Notes under the pieces: generated by a model
What the model saw: the letters and a program-made list of their open reading frames with translations, nothing else
Told to the model about the DNA's origin: nothing
Databases searched by the model: none
Position numbers and translations under genes: made by a program
Shown: positions 10,937 through 21,555 of the stretch, piece by piece
How positions within the stretch are numbered: position 1 is the first letter of the stretch
How the letters are laid out: every line of letters starts with the position of its first letter
Source: Aradus depressus
Lineage: Eukaryota; Arthropoda; Insecta; Hemiptera; Aradidae
Length of the DNA stretch: 64,000 nt
NCBI GenBank assembly: GCA_963662175.1
Contig: OY759225.1
Span: 12,207,601 to 12,271,600, forward strand
Direction of reading: 5' to 3'

Positions 10937-11264
10937 AGGTTAGGTTTTATGACTCATGCCCGGGCTATAACTACGAGGTCATATCGCCTACTACCAGAGC
11001 GCTTTTTCGTCACTCTGATGGACATGAGCCCGACTCTACTGTGGGAGTCCTAAATTTTTATTCACCTTAGGCAGGGGTCTTTAACGAGTACCTGACGTCG
11101 TACAGGTTCAGGACCATCGCTTAACGTCCCATTCGTAGGACGGCGTGCTTAAGTTTATTTTACCTCCCTGATAAAATAAACTAAGGACCTCGGCCGAGTT
11201 TCGAACCCACGATTTTGAGCTCAGAAGGCAAGCACGCATACCACTGAGCTACCGGCGCCCTCTA
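10937..11264 (-). mobile_element. SINE1, near full length
   Basis: It is complete from the 5' end TAGAGGGCGCCGGTAGCTCA (right side, minus strand) to the 3' CATGAGTCATAAAACCTAAC at 10937. A diverged B box (GGTTCGAAACTC) is present. The hAT element at 11297 starts 33 bp beyond its 5' end. Confidence 0.85.
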
Positions 11265-11296
11265 AATAAAGTATATATTCATTCATTCACATAGAG

Positions 11297-12285
11297 CATG
11301 TATGGGCAACCTTTGACATGTTGCGGGCCAAACTTTAGTGTGCAAATACGTTCGCGGGCCGTGTAGATGGTTCAAAATAAAATAACGTCGGACTTTAAAG
11401 TAGTGTTAATAATTTTTAGCGATAGATATCAGTCATGAAATAATAAGACAATGTTATTATAATACAATTTATTAAATTGGAATTATTACAAACCACGAAA
11501 GTTAAGTAGCGACACCGAAATCAATGAGACACTTGAGCTTGAATTGGGAAACTAATCCATTGATGTTTGGATTAATTCCACTGATACAAAGACGTAAAGA
11601 ATTTTTCACATTATCTTCAGTGAGCCTTGTACGATGTTTTGATTTATTAACTTTCATCATTGAAAAGAACGGTTCGCATTTATAAGTACTGCCAAACGCA
11701 CAAATCAATGTTCTTGCGAATTTTCTAAGCTGCGGAAAATGGTCTTCTTCGAGGTATTTTTCGTAGAAATCGCACAACTCCACGTCTTCAAATTTAGATT
11801 TCAGGAGTGAGTTTTCTTGAATCTCGATCAACTCCATTTGCAAGTTTATTGGAGCATTTTGTACATTACTTTTTGTTGGATTAGCAAATAAATTGAAACA
11901 GTCTTCCATGTTTTTGAAATCGCCAAATCTGTTCGAAAATCGAAGGAAGGGGTTCCTTTTGCATGTATTTTGTTCGGTCGTAACACTATCAATCAATCAC
12001 ATGAATACGATCCCATCCGCAAACACGCACATTAAAAACACAAAAAAAATACGCAAATTTATTGAACATAAACAAACACGCGATGACATGAATTTTTCCT
12101 CACTCACCTTGCTCGCTCACTTGATTCCGCAGGAGCAAGCAACAAACCCCATCCTACTCGATCTTCCTAATTTGGAGTGAGCGTGAGTAAGTAGTGTAAT
12201 ATATTTTTTTTTTTAAATTGGGTTTTTCAAAATGTCTCGCGGGCCGGACCAAATCTTACAGCAGGCCGGTTGTTGCCCACATATG
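11297..12285 (-). mobile_element. Internally deleted hAT transposon, 989 bp, with 8 bp TSD
   Basis: The ends are inverted: left CATGTATGGGCAACC and right (reverse complement) CATATGTGGGCAAC, with GCGGGCC motifs just inside each end. The flanks are a perfect 8 bp direct repeat, ACATAGAG, at 11289-11296 and 12286-12293, the length made by hAT transposases. The element keeps only the 3' end of its transposase gene on the minus strand (11502-11996), so it cannot move by itself. Confidence 0.92.
11502..11996 (-). pseudogene. hAT transposase C-terminal fragment
   Basis: A 164-codon frame. Residues about 90-145 contain an EEDHFPQLRKFARTLICAF-type stretch, then GSTYKCEPFFSMMK and NKSKHRTRLTEDNVKNSLRL. 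This is the hAT dimerisation domain (family resembling ZBED/GTF2IRD2-like transposases: 'CE..FS.M...KS..R..L'). The BED finger and the RNase H-like catalytic core are absent, so the product lacks any DNA-cleaving part. The frame itself is unbroken from its ATG. It may be neutral debris, or a potential dominant-negative dimerisation fragment; the second idea is inference. Confidence 0.85.
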
Positions 12286-12293
12286 ACATAGAG

Positions 12294-12995
12294 AGAAGTT
12301 TTAATCCGGTTAATTAACATCGTCGTTTTCCGAACTCCTGATACCGAAAAAGAGAATAAAAAAAAACCTGGTAAATCACCGGCAATGTACTTCCCCACTA
12401 TAAGTTAATCAATTTCGTTTTCACTCTCAGAAATTTAGTTTGAGTATTCAGGAGCCCCCTGTAAATAGTTATTATGACATGCTCAGGCCTTCTCTCCCAG
12501 ATACTTTCTTCTCAGTTGCCTGAAGGCTCAAGAAGTGAAGGATGTCATCAGGACGGTCCTTGTTCTTTTGCGGAAACTTAATATGTCATATTCTGACTCC
12601 TGCGAGTGAATGAAACGCTGTCCTGACCACACATACAAAAAATGAAATTCCAAATCACCTTCCGGACCGTATAATGGCTGACAACCAACAAAAACCATGA
12701 CCACTATTAGCATCCATCATAATTATTTCACTATGTTTTGTCTTCGAGAGAGTAATGACATAAAGGAACACACCACCTTGGTGTAGTCGGGACAGTGGTA
12801 TTCACTAGTCATAAAGAACACACATCACAATTCATTGTTTTTAGAAGAAGTTTTGTCCCAAAACTGAAAGTGATCATTCATCACCAAGCTTAAATCACCA
12901 GCAGTATTCTTCCTCTGCACGATATAATCAATTACGTTTTCGCTCTCTCTCCAACCAATCGACTGTTTGGACTGAAAATCAATAGTTGACACATA
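12294..12995. other. No gene recognised
   Basis: AT-rich DNA. The minus-strand frames at 12213-12398 and 12528-12713 have no recognisable motif. Confidence 0.4.
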
Positions 12996-13329
12996 GAGGA
13001 CTCAGTAGCTCAGTGGTTTGGGTGTTTGCCTTCTTAGCTCATGATCGTGGGTTCATAACCCGACCGAGGCCCTTAGTTTATTTTATCTGGGAGGTAAAAT
13101 AAACTTAAGCACGCCGTCCTTCGGATGGGACGTTAAGCGATGGTCTCGAGCCTGTACGATGTCAGGTAGTCGTTAAAGACCCTTGCCCTAGATGAATAAA
13201 AATTTAGGGTAGACAAAATTTAGGACTCCGTCAGCAGAGTCGGGCTCATGTCCACCAGAGTGAAGAAAGAGCGCTTTGGTAGTAGGCGGTGTGACCTCAT
13301 AGTTAAAGCCCGGGCATGAGTCATAATAG
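12996..13329 (+). mobile_element. SINE1, near full length, plus strand
   Basis: The A-box region is AGTAGCTCAGTGGTTTGG and the B box GTGGGTTCATAACCCGACC. The body GCACGCCGTCCTTCGGATGG is intact, and the copy ends GGGCATGAGTCATAATAGA. The first few bases of the GGGCGCC start are replaced. Confidence 0.85.
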
Positions 13330-13449
13330 ATAACTAAAAACCAACACAACTATTTCACAAATAAAGTGCGCTCTTCCGGTTTTTAAGAGCCTTTAAAATA
13401 ACCTTTCGAAAGAGTTAGTTATTGGCTTACCCTAGGGATCTTTTATCAA

Positions 13450-13560
13450 GGTTTTTTCACCTCTCAGATAAAAAAAACCAAAGAGCCTCGGCCGGTTTTT
13501 GATCCCGAGCCGAATAAGCAAGCACGCATACCATTGAACTACAAGCGGTATTACACGACT
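13450..13560 (-). mobile_element. SINE1 5' fragment
   Basis: CTCAGATAAAAAAAACCAAA is followed by CCTCGGCCGG and AAGCACGCATACCATTGAAC: the tRNA-like head only. The B box is mutated (TTTTTGATCCC). Confidence 0.6.
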
Positions 13561-14320
13561 CATAGAAAATTTGAGGAGCCCTGATCCTCTTCCGAAAATG
13601 AGATATTATAATGGATGGCTACCTTAAGAATGTCAAGTAATAATGGAGACCGAGCAGTACCTCGTTGCTGCCCTAATACTCTATATTGCGGTCCACAAGA
13701 AAACTCAACATTTTAATTTAATATGAAAAATGTATGTAACATGGCCATTACAGGACTTATTTATACCAACTACTTTTATACAGATCACTCTCTCCCTTTC
13801 CTCCTCTCAAATTCATTTCATTCTAGCATTACTGGGGGGGATCGACCTTTAGGTAGCAACTTACTGTCCAATTTGTGTTCTAAGAGTTTATATTTTTGTT
13901 TGATGTCACCATGAACCGCCTCAACTGGCCACCGAACTTTTGTAACAAAACGAGAATTATTGGACTCACGAGAATGTTTTAAGTATTTTTTTCTTGTTCA
14001 GCAACACCAAAAAACATGAAGTATATAAGTTTCATAATTTTGGACAGAAATTTGTTCATTTTGCCCCAGTGTGCGTCGGCAGTTATTAGGATTTTTAGGT
14101 TAGGACCGTCATCTGAATCCTTACTTCCATTTTGCTGTTTAATCTTACAATTGAAATGTATCGTTCTGTCTCCCCTTTGGCTGATTTTGCTGAAAATCAA
14201 TAGGTGTCCTTATTATGAGATTAAACATATGAAGTATAGGGGAAATTGTATTCCGTCAAAAATTCGATGTGAGTTTTTGACGGAATTTCCTGTTTTCCAA
14301 AATGAAAATTAAACAAAATC
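13561..14320. other. No gene recognised
   Basis: Overlapping short frames on both strands (13979-14312) show no motif. GTTAGGATTTTTAGG-type sequence resembles the start of the CGATAACTCCCGAT repeat family. Confidence 0.35.
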
Positions 14321-14324
14321 TGTT

Positions 14325-14500
14325 TGTGAACACGATAACTCCCGATAGACTGAATGTATCGACATGAAATTTTATATGAGTCCAGAACCCTCTAACGACA
14401 AAACCTTTTGTTTTTCAGTCAAATCGACCGGAAGAAAAGGGGGAGGCTTAACATAAAAATCCCAATAACTGCTGATTTAGGAGGTTCTATGTAGTAAGTC
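14325..14500 (+). repeat. CGATAACTCCCGAT dispersed repeat (SR4), partial
   Basis: It reads GAACACGATAACTCCCGATA, then ATGTATCGACATGAAATTTTATATGAGTCC and a CGACCGGAAGAAAAGGGGG block. The same order recurs at 16975, 27390, 34390, 35455 and 37960 on the plus strand, and at 33175 and 37385 on the minus strand. It is non-coding and of unknown class. Confidence 0.7.
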
Positions 14501-15013
14501 AAATGTTGAATATTAGCGCAAATTCTTTCTGGGGGAAGTACATGCCGGATTTGTATCCAGGCGTTGGCCAACATGTAAAGGTGCCACATAAGGCGTTACG
14601 CATTACCGTAAGCGCGCAACAGTACTCAGGATCAACGTATAAACTCTCTCTCAAGTAAGTATATACATGGCAGCTTGCCAATTTTTCCAACTTACTTGGC
14701 GAGATGGAACGCTGCCGAGTTCCTAGATATAATATATCCGTATGAGTGATTATCTTAACAAATAAAATAGCGAAAAAAATTAAAATGAATTAAAATAAAC
14801 AAAAAATCCTACTAAAAAAAAGTCTTACTCAATGACTGAATCATCAAAAATGTACTTCACCAGCACAAAATGACGTTTCGCTCTCTCCTGAAAATTAATA
14901 GGTGTCGTTCTTATACGTTTTTAAATTTAAATATAAAATTTCATGTCGGTACGTAACTTATCAGTTATGTAATCGGTTAGTACAGCAGTGAAGGTAAAAA
15001 GTTAGTGAGTAAT

Positions 15014-15110
15014 TGTGACTCATGCCCGTGCTTTAACTACGAGGTCATATCGCCTACTACCAGAGAGCTCTTTTGTCCCTCTGGTGGACAAGAGCCTGAC
15101 TCATGTTTTT
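15014..15110 (-). mobile_element. SINE1 3' fragment
   Basis: GTGACTCATGCCCGTGCTTT is followed by the standard block to CCTGACTCATG. The tRNA head is absent, so it is 5'-truncated. Confidence 0.7.
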
Positions 15111-15720
15111 TATTTCTTTTGTTAACTTTCCACACACAGGTCGCGGAATAGTCGAGTGCAATTAGGTTTATACCTCGGAACACAGTTATAATGAATGGAT
15201 TTGAATGTTTCCGGTTTTTTAAAAATTTCTTATACTAAAAAGTAAAAAGTTTACCCTTTGAAACTTTCCTCTAATGATTTTTTTTTTAAGGATACTCCCA
15301 TAAAAATGACGTTACTTCTAATATAGTATATATATATTCCTTTTACAGCTATATTCATTTTGTCTGTCGATATATTTGTATTATTTAACGTTTCTTTCAT
15401 TTATTTCGCTTTTTGGAGCTTCCGATATTTTCAAATTAATATTAAAAATTTTCATTTTTTTACAAATTCTTTATAAACAACCTCGAAAACTATAACAATC
15501 ATTATTTTCTTAAAAGAAATATTTTAAAATTCCGATAATTGTATTTTTCGTTGAGATTTCTAAAAATTTTAATTTTCGGATTTTCGAAATTGCTGTAATT
15601 TTCAATGGGTAATTTTTTTAGTTTATGGCATTAGAAATAAAAAAAAACAAAAAAAAAAAAACATTCTAAATCATTTATTATACCTGGGTTCCGTCATTTT
15701 TCATTAATAATGACTAATTG
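15111..15720. other. AT-rich DNA, nothing recognised
   Basis: Includes T- and A-rich runs (about 15275 and 15645). No gene or named repeat. Confidence 0.4.
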
Positions 15721-15734
15721 CACTGGACTAGAAA

Positions 15735-16050
15735 TGTATTTGAATGTTCATAGAATTGACTAGGAAACAGTACTCAAATCATGTAGACACCGTAAGATAA
15801 CCTACATAGAATTTTACTTAGATTCATTTAGAGAACATAAAATTGACTGGGAAACATTACTCAAATTATGTAGACATCATAAGATAACCTTCATAGAATT
15901 TTACTTACATTAATTTAAACAACATAACATTCATAGAATTGACTGGGAAACTACTCAAATCATGTAGACACCATAAGATTACCTACATAGAATTTTACTT
16001 AGATTTCTTTAGTCAACATAACGTTCATAGAATTGACTGGGAAACGATTC
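15735..16050 (+). repeat. ~90-105 bp tandem repeat (CATAGAATTGACTGGGAAAC)
   Basis: The phrase ATAGAATTGACTGGGAAAC (or a near variant) occurs at about 15750, 15839, 15931 and 16027. Each is followed by TACTCAAAT-ATGTAGACACC-TAAGAT and ACATAGAATTTTACTTAGAT. The same unit, in reverse complement, builds 33730-34080. Confidence 0.8.
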
Positions 16051-16970
16051 AATTCGATACTCTAACGATTACACGCACGCTATTATTGGCTTCCTACACA
16101 CCAGGTAATTTCGAGAAGCGCTATTTAATTTTGGAATGTGTGTTCCCTAAGTGATAATGAGTGGAGGCTGTGTTGAAAACAAGGTACGGTAAAGTGAGAT
16201 GGTTTGACACCTTCATCCATCATAGAGCCCAACCTTCAAGACTGATTATTAATAACCAACCTATCACCAGTTACCGAGAAACACCAATTTATTACCAGTA
16301 CAGGCTTCCCCAATCCTCTTAAAAGCAACCAAATTAAATTGTTATTTTGGGAATAAGTAACTGAGAAGCGTAGTTCTCAGTTGGATAACGAGGTTACCTG
16401 CGATTGTGGCCACAGGGGACCCACTTCTTACAGGACCAAAAAGGTTAACGCAGTAAAATCCCTCTGCAACTGACAGTCATCGGACCAAGATTGTCCGTTG
16501 CAGATGAGTGTCCGTTGAGGAGGGTCAAAAAAAAATTCATTATATGTATATAGGTATTTAATTTGCTATATACTACATATATAGGTAACGAATAATAGAT
16601 AATCAGATAAAACACACATAATAATAGTTATTATGGATTTTAAGTTAATAAACCAAACAGTAGGTATGTATGCCTGTTTCACAAACAGAGAATTCTACGA
16701 ATAATAAAAAGCATTCAAAATTACATTTTTTAAATAAATTTTTTTGTAAGTGTCCTCTTGGGAAAGCTAAATCTATCTCTTAATGAAGAAAAATTGGTTG
16801 TAGAGGGGTGTGCATTGCGAGGGGGATAAAAATACATTGTTTTCCTATACTTCGGGCCATCGCAAAATTGTCCGTAAGGAGAAGTGTCCGTTTTTACTGT
16901 AATCAGAATTTCAAAAGAGATGAAAAAAATGATGTGAGGCAAAATCAGAAATGAAGAAAAGTTGAATTTA
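16051..16970. other. No gene recognised; paired short repeats
   Basis: The motif pair TTGTCCGT...AGTGTCCGTT occurs at about 16493-16517 and again at 16868-16892, so a dispersed family is likely. No coding region is supported. Confidence 0.35.
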
Positions 16971-16974
16971 AACA

Positions 16975-17300
16975 TTTTATTACTTCTCCAGTTATACGTA
17001 CAATAGTATAGTGGAAGAAATCGGTCTGAAATAAGATGATGAGTTTTCACAGGAATTTCCCGATTTTCCGACTGATTTCTGTGTGTGTATTTTTGAACAC
17101 GATAACTCCCGATCGAATGAGTGCATCGACATGAAATTTTATATTTAAATTCAAAACCTCATAAGGATGACACCAATTAATTTTCAACGGGATCCAAGGA
17201 AATTCACATTAATTAAAATCTGAAAATTTTTAAAGTACATAATTGTGATAAGTAAACGTAACTCGCGATAAATGCAGTTTTTATTTGATAAATGCATTTC
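16975..17300 (+). repeat. SR4 dispersed repeat
   Basis: TTACTTCTCCAGTTATAC, GGAATTTCCCGATTTTCCGAC and GAACACGATAACTCCCGATC are present in family order. Compare 37960-38560, the longest copy. Confidence 0.65.
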
Positions 17301-17346
17301 AATTTTTCCTGACTAGGGTTAAGACAAAATGAAAAATTGAATTACA

Positions 17347-17348
<2 letters not shown>

Positions 17349-17377
<29 letters not shown>

Positions 17378-17558
17378 GGCTTTATGTACAGTGCATATTA
17401 GCCATGTCAATGTGTTATATATATAATTATTTAAGACATCCATGGCCCCGGGAGGGAGTTCTATCTACGAAATAAAACTCACTCCCGGACGGGATTCGGA
17501 CCCGCAAACCATGCGACCAAAGCCCTACGCTCTAGCCCGCACGGCCACCATGGCCCCC
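17349..17558 (-). mobile_element. SINE2 with TSD
   Basis: A second tRNA-derived SINE. On the minus strand it starts GGGGGCCATGGTGGCCGTGC, has a B-box-like GGGTCCGAATCCCG, a GGAGTGAGTTTTATTTCG body and an inverted echo of it, and ends ACATAAAGCC plus poly(A) (seen as a run of T at 17349-17377). The flanks carry the direct repeat AATTACAAG (17340-17348 and 17559-17567). A codon-rich open frame here (17442 onward) is only the SINE. The tail resembles that of the LINE at 57240-63626. Confidence 0.85.
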
Positions 17559-17567
17559 AATTACAAG

Positions 17568-18680
17568 TTGAAAACAATAAATGAATATACATTTTTTTTT
17601 TTTTTATGTAAAAGGTTTATAAAATACAGGTTATCTAGAATTTTATTTACTACTACAATTCCTCACAATGTTATTTTTGTTCCTTTTTTATCTTATTATA
17701 TTTATTTATTTTTTTATTTATATTTGTTATTGTTACATTGTTTTCTTTTATCTTTTCTATATCTCGCACATTGGGACCTGATGAAGGTAAGAACGCCCAG
17801 AACTATCGTCGTGATAAAGACACTACAGGAAGAGTTATAAAAAAATATTCATCTTAATTTTTATTAAAAAATGTATTTACTTGTTATAAATGTATCTATT
17901 TATTAATATTATTATTCTTGTATTCATATGAGATAGTTCTCGTCTTCCTATAAGTCTCTCTCTCCACTGGACAGATTGTCACTCTTCTGTTTCATCAGTC
18001 CACTTTTCCACAATTCATTCATATACAAAACATTATTGTTATCATGTTTCACATTTAACATTTAGTATTTACTCCTAGAGACCTCTCTTATTTTATTCTA
18101 TATTTATTCTTCTCAACTGGTTGATATTTGTATACTCTTGTTTATTTTTTATATTATTATTCTTAGGGAACGTATGTCCCAGAATGAAAATTATATTTAA
18201 TTTTATTTCATATATTTTCAAGCATTTATTTATTTATTTTATTTTATTTTCTTAATAGTATTAAGCTTATCATATATGTGTAAGACTCAAATAGTTCTGT
18301 TTATGTATCTAATATATAAGTATCTAAAGCTCTCTTAATGTGTACATTTTCATGATGTAACCTATTACCATGTTTTTGTTTAGCGGATGGAGCGCGGTGT
18401 GTTGTACTATGTTTCAATGTTCAAACTAGCCTAACCGTTTGGTGATGGTAGGAGGAAGGACAAACTGAATAAAGGATCTCTCCAAGGACCTTTAGCAACA
18501 TAGAAGGGACTGTAATCACAATGTATATAATTACGAAATACTGACTATATAATTTTTAAAGGACTGCTATTTTCTAGATTGGTTGAAAAAGGAAAACACT
18601 ATTTTTTTTTTTTTTTTTTGAGGATTTAGTACTTAAGTTAAAGACTGTCTAGCCCATTGAAACATATTACTTTCTTATAT
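17568..18680. other. AT-rich DNA, no gene supported
   Basis: GACCTGATGAAGG at about 17776 may be a decayed Penelope 3' motif, but its second half (GAAAC) does not follow. Long T-rich tracts. Nothing else is recognised. Confidence 0.35.
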
Positions 18681-18863
18681 AGTATAGCTCAGTGGTATGC
18701 GTGCTTGCCTTCTGAGCTCAAGAACATGGGTTCGAAACCCGACCGAGGCCCTTTATTTATTTTATCAGGGAGGTAAAATAAACTTAAGGGTGACGAAAGA
18801 GCGCTCTGGTAGTAGGCGATATGACCTAATTGTTAAAGCCCGAGTCATAAAACCTAACCTAAC
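18681..18863 (+). mobile_element. SINE1 with internal deletion
   Basis: The head (TATAGCTCAGTGGTATGCG, GGGTTCGAAACCCGACC) is intact, but the body jumps from AAATAAACTTAAGGG to TGACGAAAGAGCGCTCTGG, losing about 150 bp of the middle. It ends GAGTCATAAAACCTAACCTAAC. Both pol III boxes are preserved, so this could be a functional short subfamily. Confidence 0.8.
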
Positions 18864-21385
18864 ATATCTTCAGTATAAGCATGTATTATAATCGTATGAA
18901 AATCCGAAATCGAATTTTAAATGAAATTACCCCCACAATACGTTTTGACCATTTTCCCAATGTTGTGACTGGAACTTCGTGTGTTCTCTACTTAAAAACT
19001 ATTGTAGCAATGAACTTGACATTTTGAAAGAAGATATCACATATAATAACTTAAATCTGATTTTGACCAAAATCGGACGAAAGTTGAGCCTACTTCGGGC
19101 CTAAATTCATTTTATAAGTTATAAAAATTTTCAAATAAAGTAGTACAAAAAACTGAAATACATTTTAAATAGTTTATTAATATATTATCATTTGTGTATA
19201 GTATCGTGTATCTTGCTGGTCCAAATAATTTATTTATTGTCGTTTTTTTGTTTAACGGAAATAAATAATAATATTATTATTATACCAGCAACATTTTTAC
19301 GTTTCACTTCTCCCTCACTCCCTCTCAAGTTCATTTCTCCCTCATTTTAAACTTGTTTTATTGAGTAGAAGAAAATAAAATGGAAGTTATGGCACCCGCA
19401 GGTTGTTTTCATTGTAGATCCTTATTCTGAGAGTCTTCTACACAGAAATTCCAATTTGAAATGAGAAAGAAATAATTTTGAGAGGAAGGATAAGGGGTGA
19501 TTAAAAGGTCTAGAAATAAATTTAGAATCAATATTTTTATATGAACAGATATTTGTCAAAATCAATTTTATTTTTCATCACAATTTTTTTTTTTAAGATG
19601 TGCTTGATTTAGGAGAAAATATATTTTCAAGTTATAAAGGATAGCCAAGATACAGGTAAAGGGATAAGGGAACAGAAGGGCTTTAACGATAACAGCTGCG
19701 TTAAGTAAATTCTGAAAATTTGAAACGTACGACAACTCGCCCCTTCCCCGGCGATAAATACAATTCTTACTGGGGTTAAGTCAACTTGGAGTCCAAGTTG
19801 TAAACTATAAGTATATATTGTTCTTATATTTATTTATTTTTTGCGAAAATTGTTTAAAAAACATTTTTTTTACAATATATTCTTAACGACTACAACAATT
19901 CAGATATTCCACACAATTTTATTATAAAAATCTAAATGATCGAGATCTAAATCGAGAAATCTATGAGTAAAAAATACATTTTTAGTCACTGCATGAAAAT
20001 GTATCTTTAATACATATTATTCAAATCACGTTCAACCTCTTTTTTTTTTTTTTATCCCAACATCTTGTAAAAATATAAGAAGATTGCAAGAGCCCCTTGA
20101 CATTTTGATAACCTATTTTTCCCAGACATCACAGATATAAAGATGCAAATATTGTGAAGCCCTCTAAAGTCAAAAATTTACTTAAATATTTAGAATAACC
20201 TCAAAATATTGTATAATAAGAGATGTCAATTTAAAAAAAAAAAAATTGTAATAATAATTTCTCTCAGATTTGAAAAAGAGCCTATGTGAACAGAGATAGT
20301 GTAGTGCGAAAGACAAATAGAAATTATAGTTCATATTTTTCAAGAAGTCCATTTATATGTGCGAAAATAGTTTGCTTTTAAAGTATAAAGATTCAAACTT
20401 TGATCCCTAGATTAAAATAATATGTACATTGTTCTCCATAAAAGGGCTGAATATGAGATATTTTATGCTCTCTAAAATCAAAAACTACTGGCCTTTTTGT
20501 TTAAAATATTGATACCTCATAAATACAAAAAAATATAATTTTTACAAGGGATGCCATTTTTTTTATTTTTAAATTATTTTTATATATAATAGATGGTTTA
20601 ATGGTTAAAATAACTCACACGGGTGGATGGTGTATGGATCTCATGTCCAGGGAGCACGTCGAGACATGACCTGGCTGGAGAGATGGTGTCTACTGGCTGC
20701 CCCTGGGGGTCCCGCCCCGCAACACACCACCCTCCCGCCCCCTACCTCCAAAACTCGATACTAACCCGGGCAACAGCCCTCCGCTCAACATACCAGACCA
20801 GTTCTCCACTCCCGTCCATGACCATTTGACTACTCTAGACATTGTTTTTTTTACTTTCTTATACATTTAGTATAAGTGAGTCCTCCAGAATCAAAATTCA
20901 CAATATCCAAAATTAACAAAATTGAGATGGCAGTGGTTTTTTTTGCAAATTTTTGAGCTGAATTCAAATATGGCGTTGGTTAGAATCAAAAGTCACCATA
21001 TCCTAAGTATAATGGTAAAAGTTGAGGGTTGGAGTCAGAACTAACATTATCCTAATGTTCTAAAGTCTAACGTTCTAAACGTCTTTTAAAAAATCATAAA
21101 GCAGTATTTGCAAGAGGTCCTCATGGAGGTTATCGTTTATTTTTTTTATTTTGTGCTGCATTTTTTTGCAGTTTTTATTTTAAATAAAATTTTATTATTA
21201 CCTATGCTTATGTAAAATTATAATAATGTGTAAATTTTAACCATTTTTCATTTTTTTTAAAATTATTTAAAGTTGTAATAATTGTAACAATAAATTTACA
21301 TTGCATTTCAAAATGTTTAATATTTTACCGCTTTTATTTTTATAACGCTATATAAAAGTTCCTTTTTTTTTTTTTTTGTATGTAT
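18864..21385. other. Low-repeat AT-rich stretch, possible intron or intergenic
   Basis: This is the least repetitive part of the window. A local GC-rich island at about 20620-20830 carries a 68-codon frame without motifs; its start (GTATGGATCTCATGTCCAG) recurs at 21975. No confident gene. Confidence 0.35.
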
Positions 21386-21395
21386 TTCATTTTAA

Positions 21396-21555
21396 AGTGC
21401 TAACAGGATGTAAAAAAAACCATTTGCAAGAACCGGCGAAGCAAATTGTAGTCGAGAGTGGTTTTTGGCAAATTATATCTAACAGTGTTGGAAATAATGA
21501 GACAAAATCTGATGATATGGACGTTGATAGCTTAGATGTCGATAGATTAAGTTGA
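21396..21555 (+). other. Candidate 3'-terminal exon, unknown protein
   Basis: A pyrimidine tract (21363-21377) leads to ATTTCATTTTAAAG, an acceptor-like AG. Then about 50 codons run to a TGA at about 21553: a basic start (TGCKKNHLQEPAKQIVVES) followed by an acidic, D-rich end (KSDDMDVDSLDVDRLS). Codon and residue content look more protein-like than the neighbours, and an acidic tail right before the stop is common in real proteins. I recognise no family and no upstream exon. Confidence 0.3.

Noticed and set aside
17776..17830. Another hammerhead-like motif at GACCTGATGAAGG
   Set aside because: CTGATGA is present, but the following GAAA and stem III are not in the right place.
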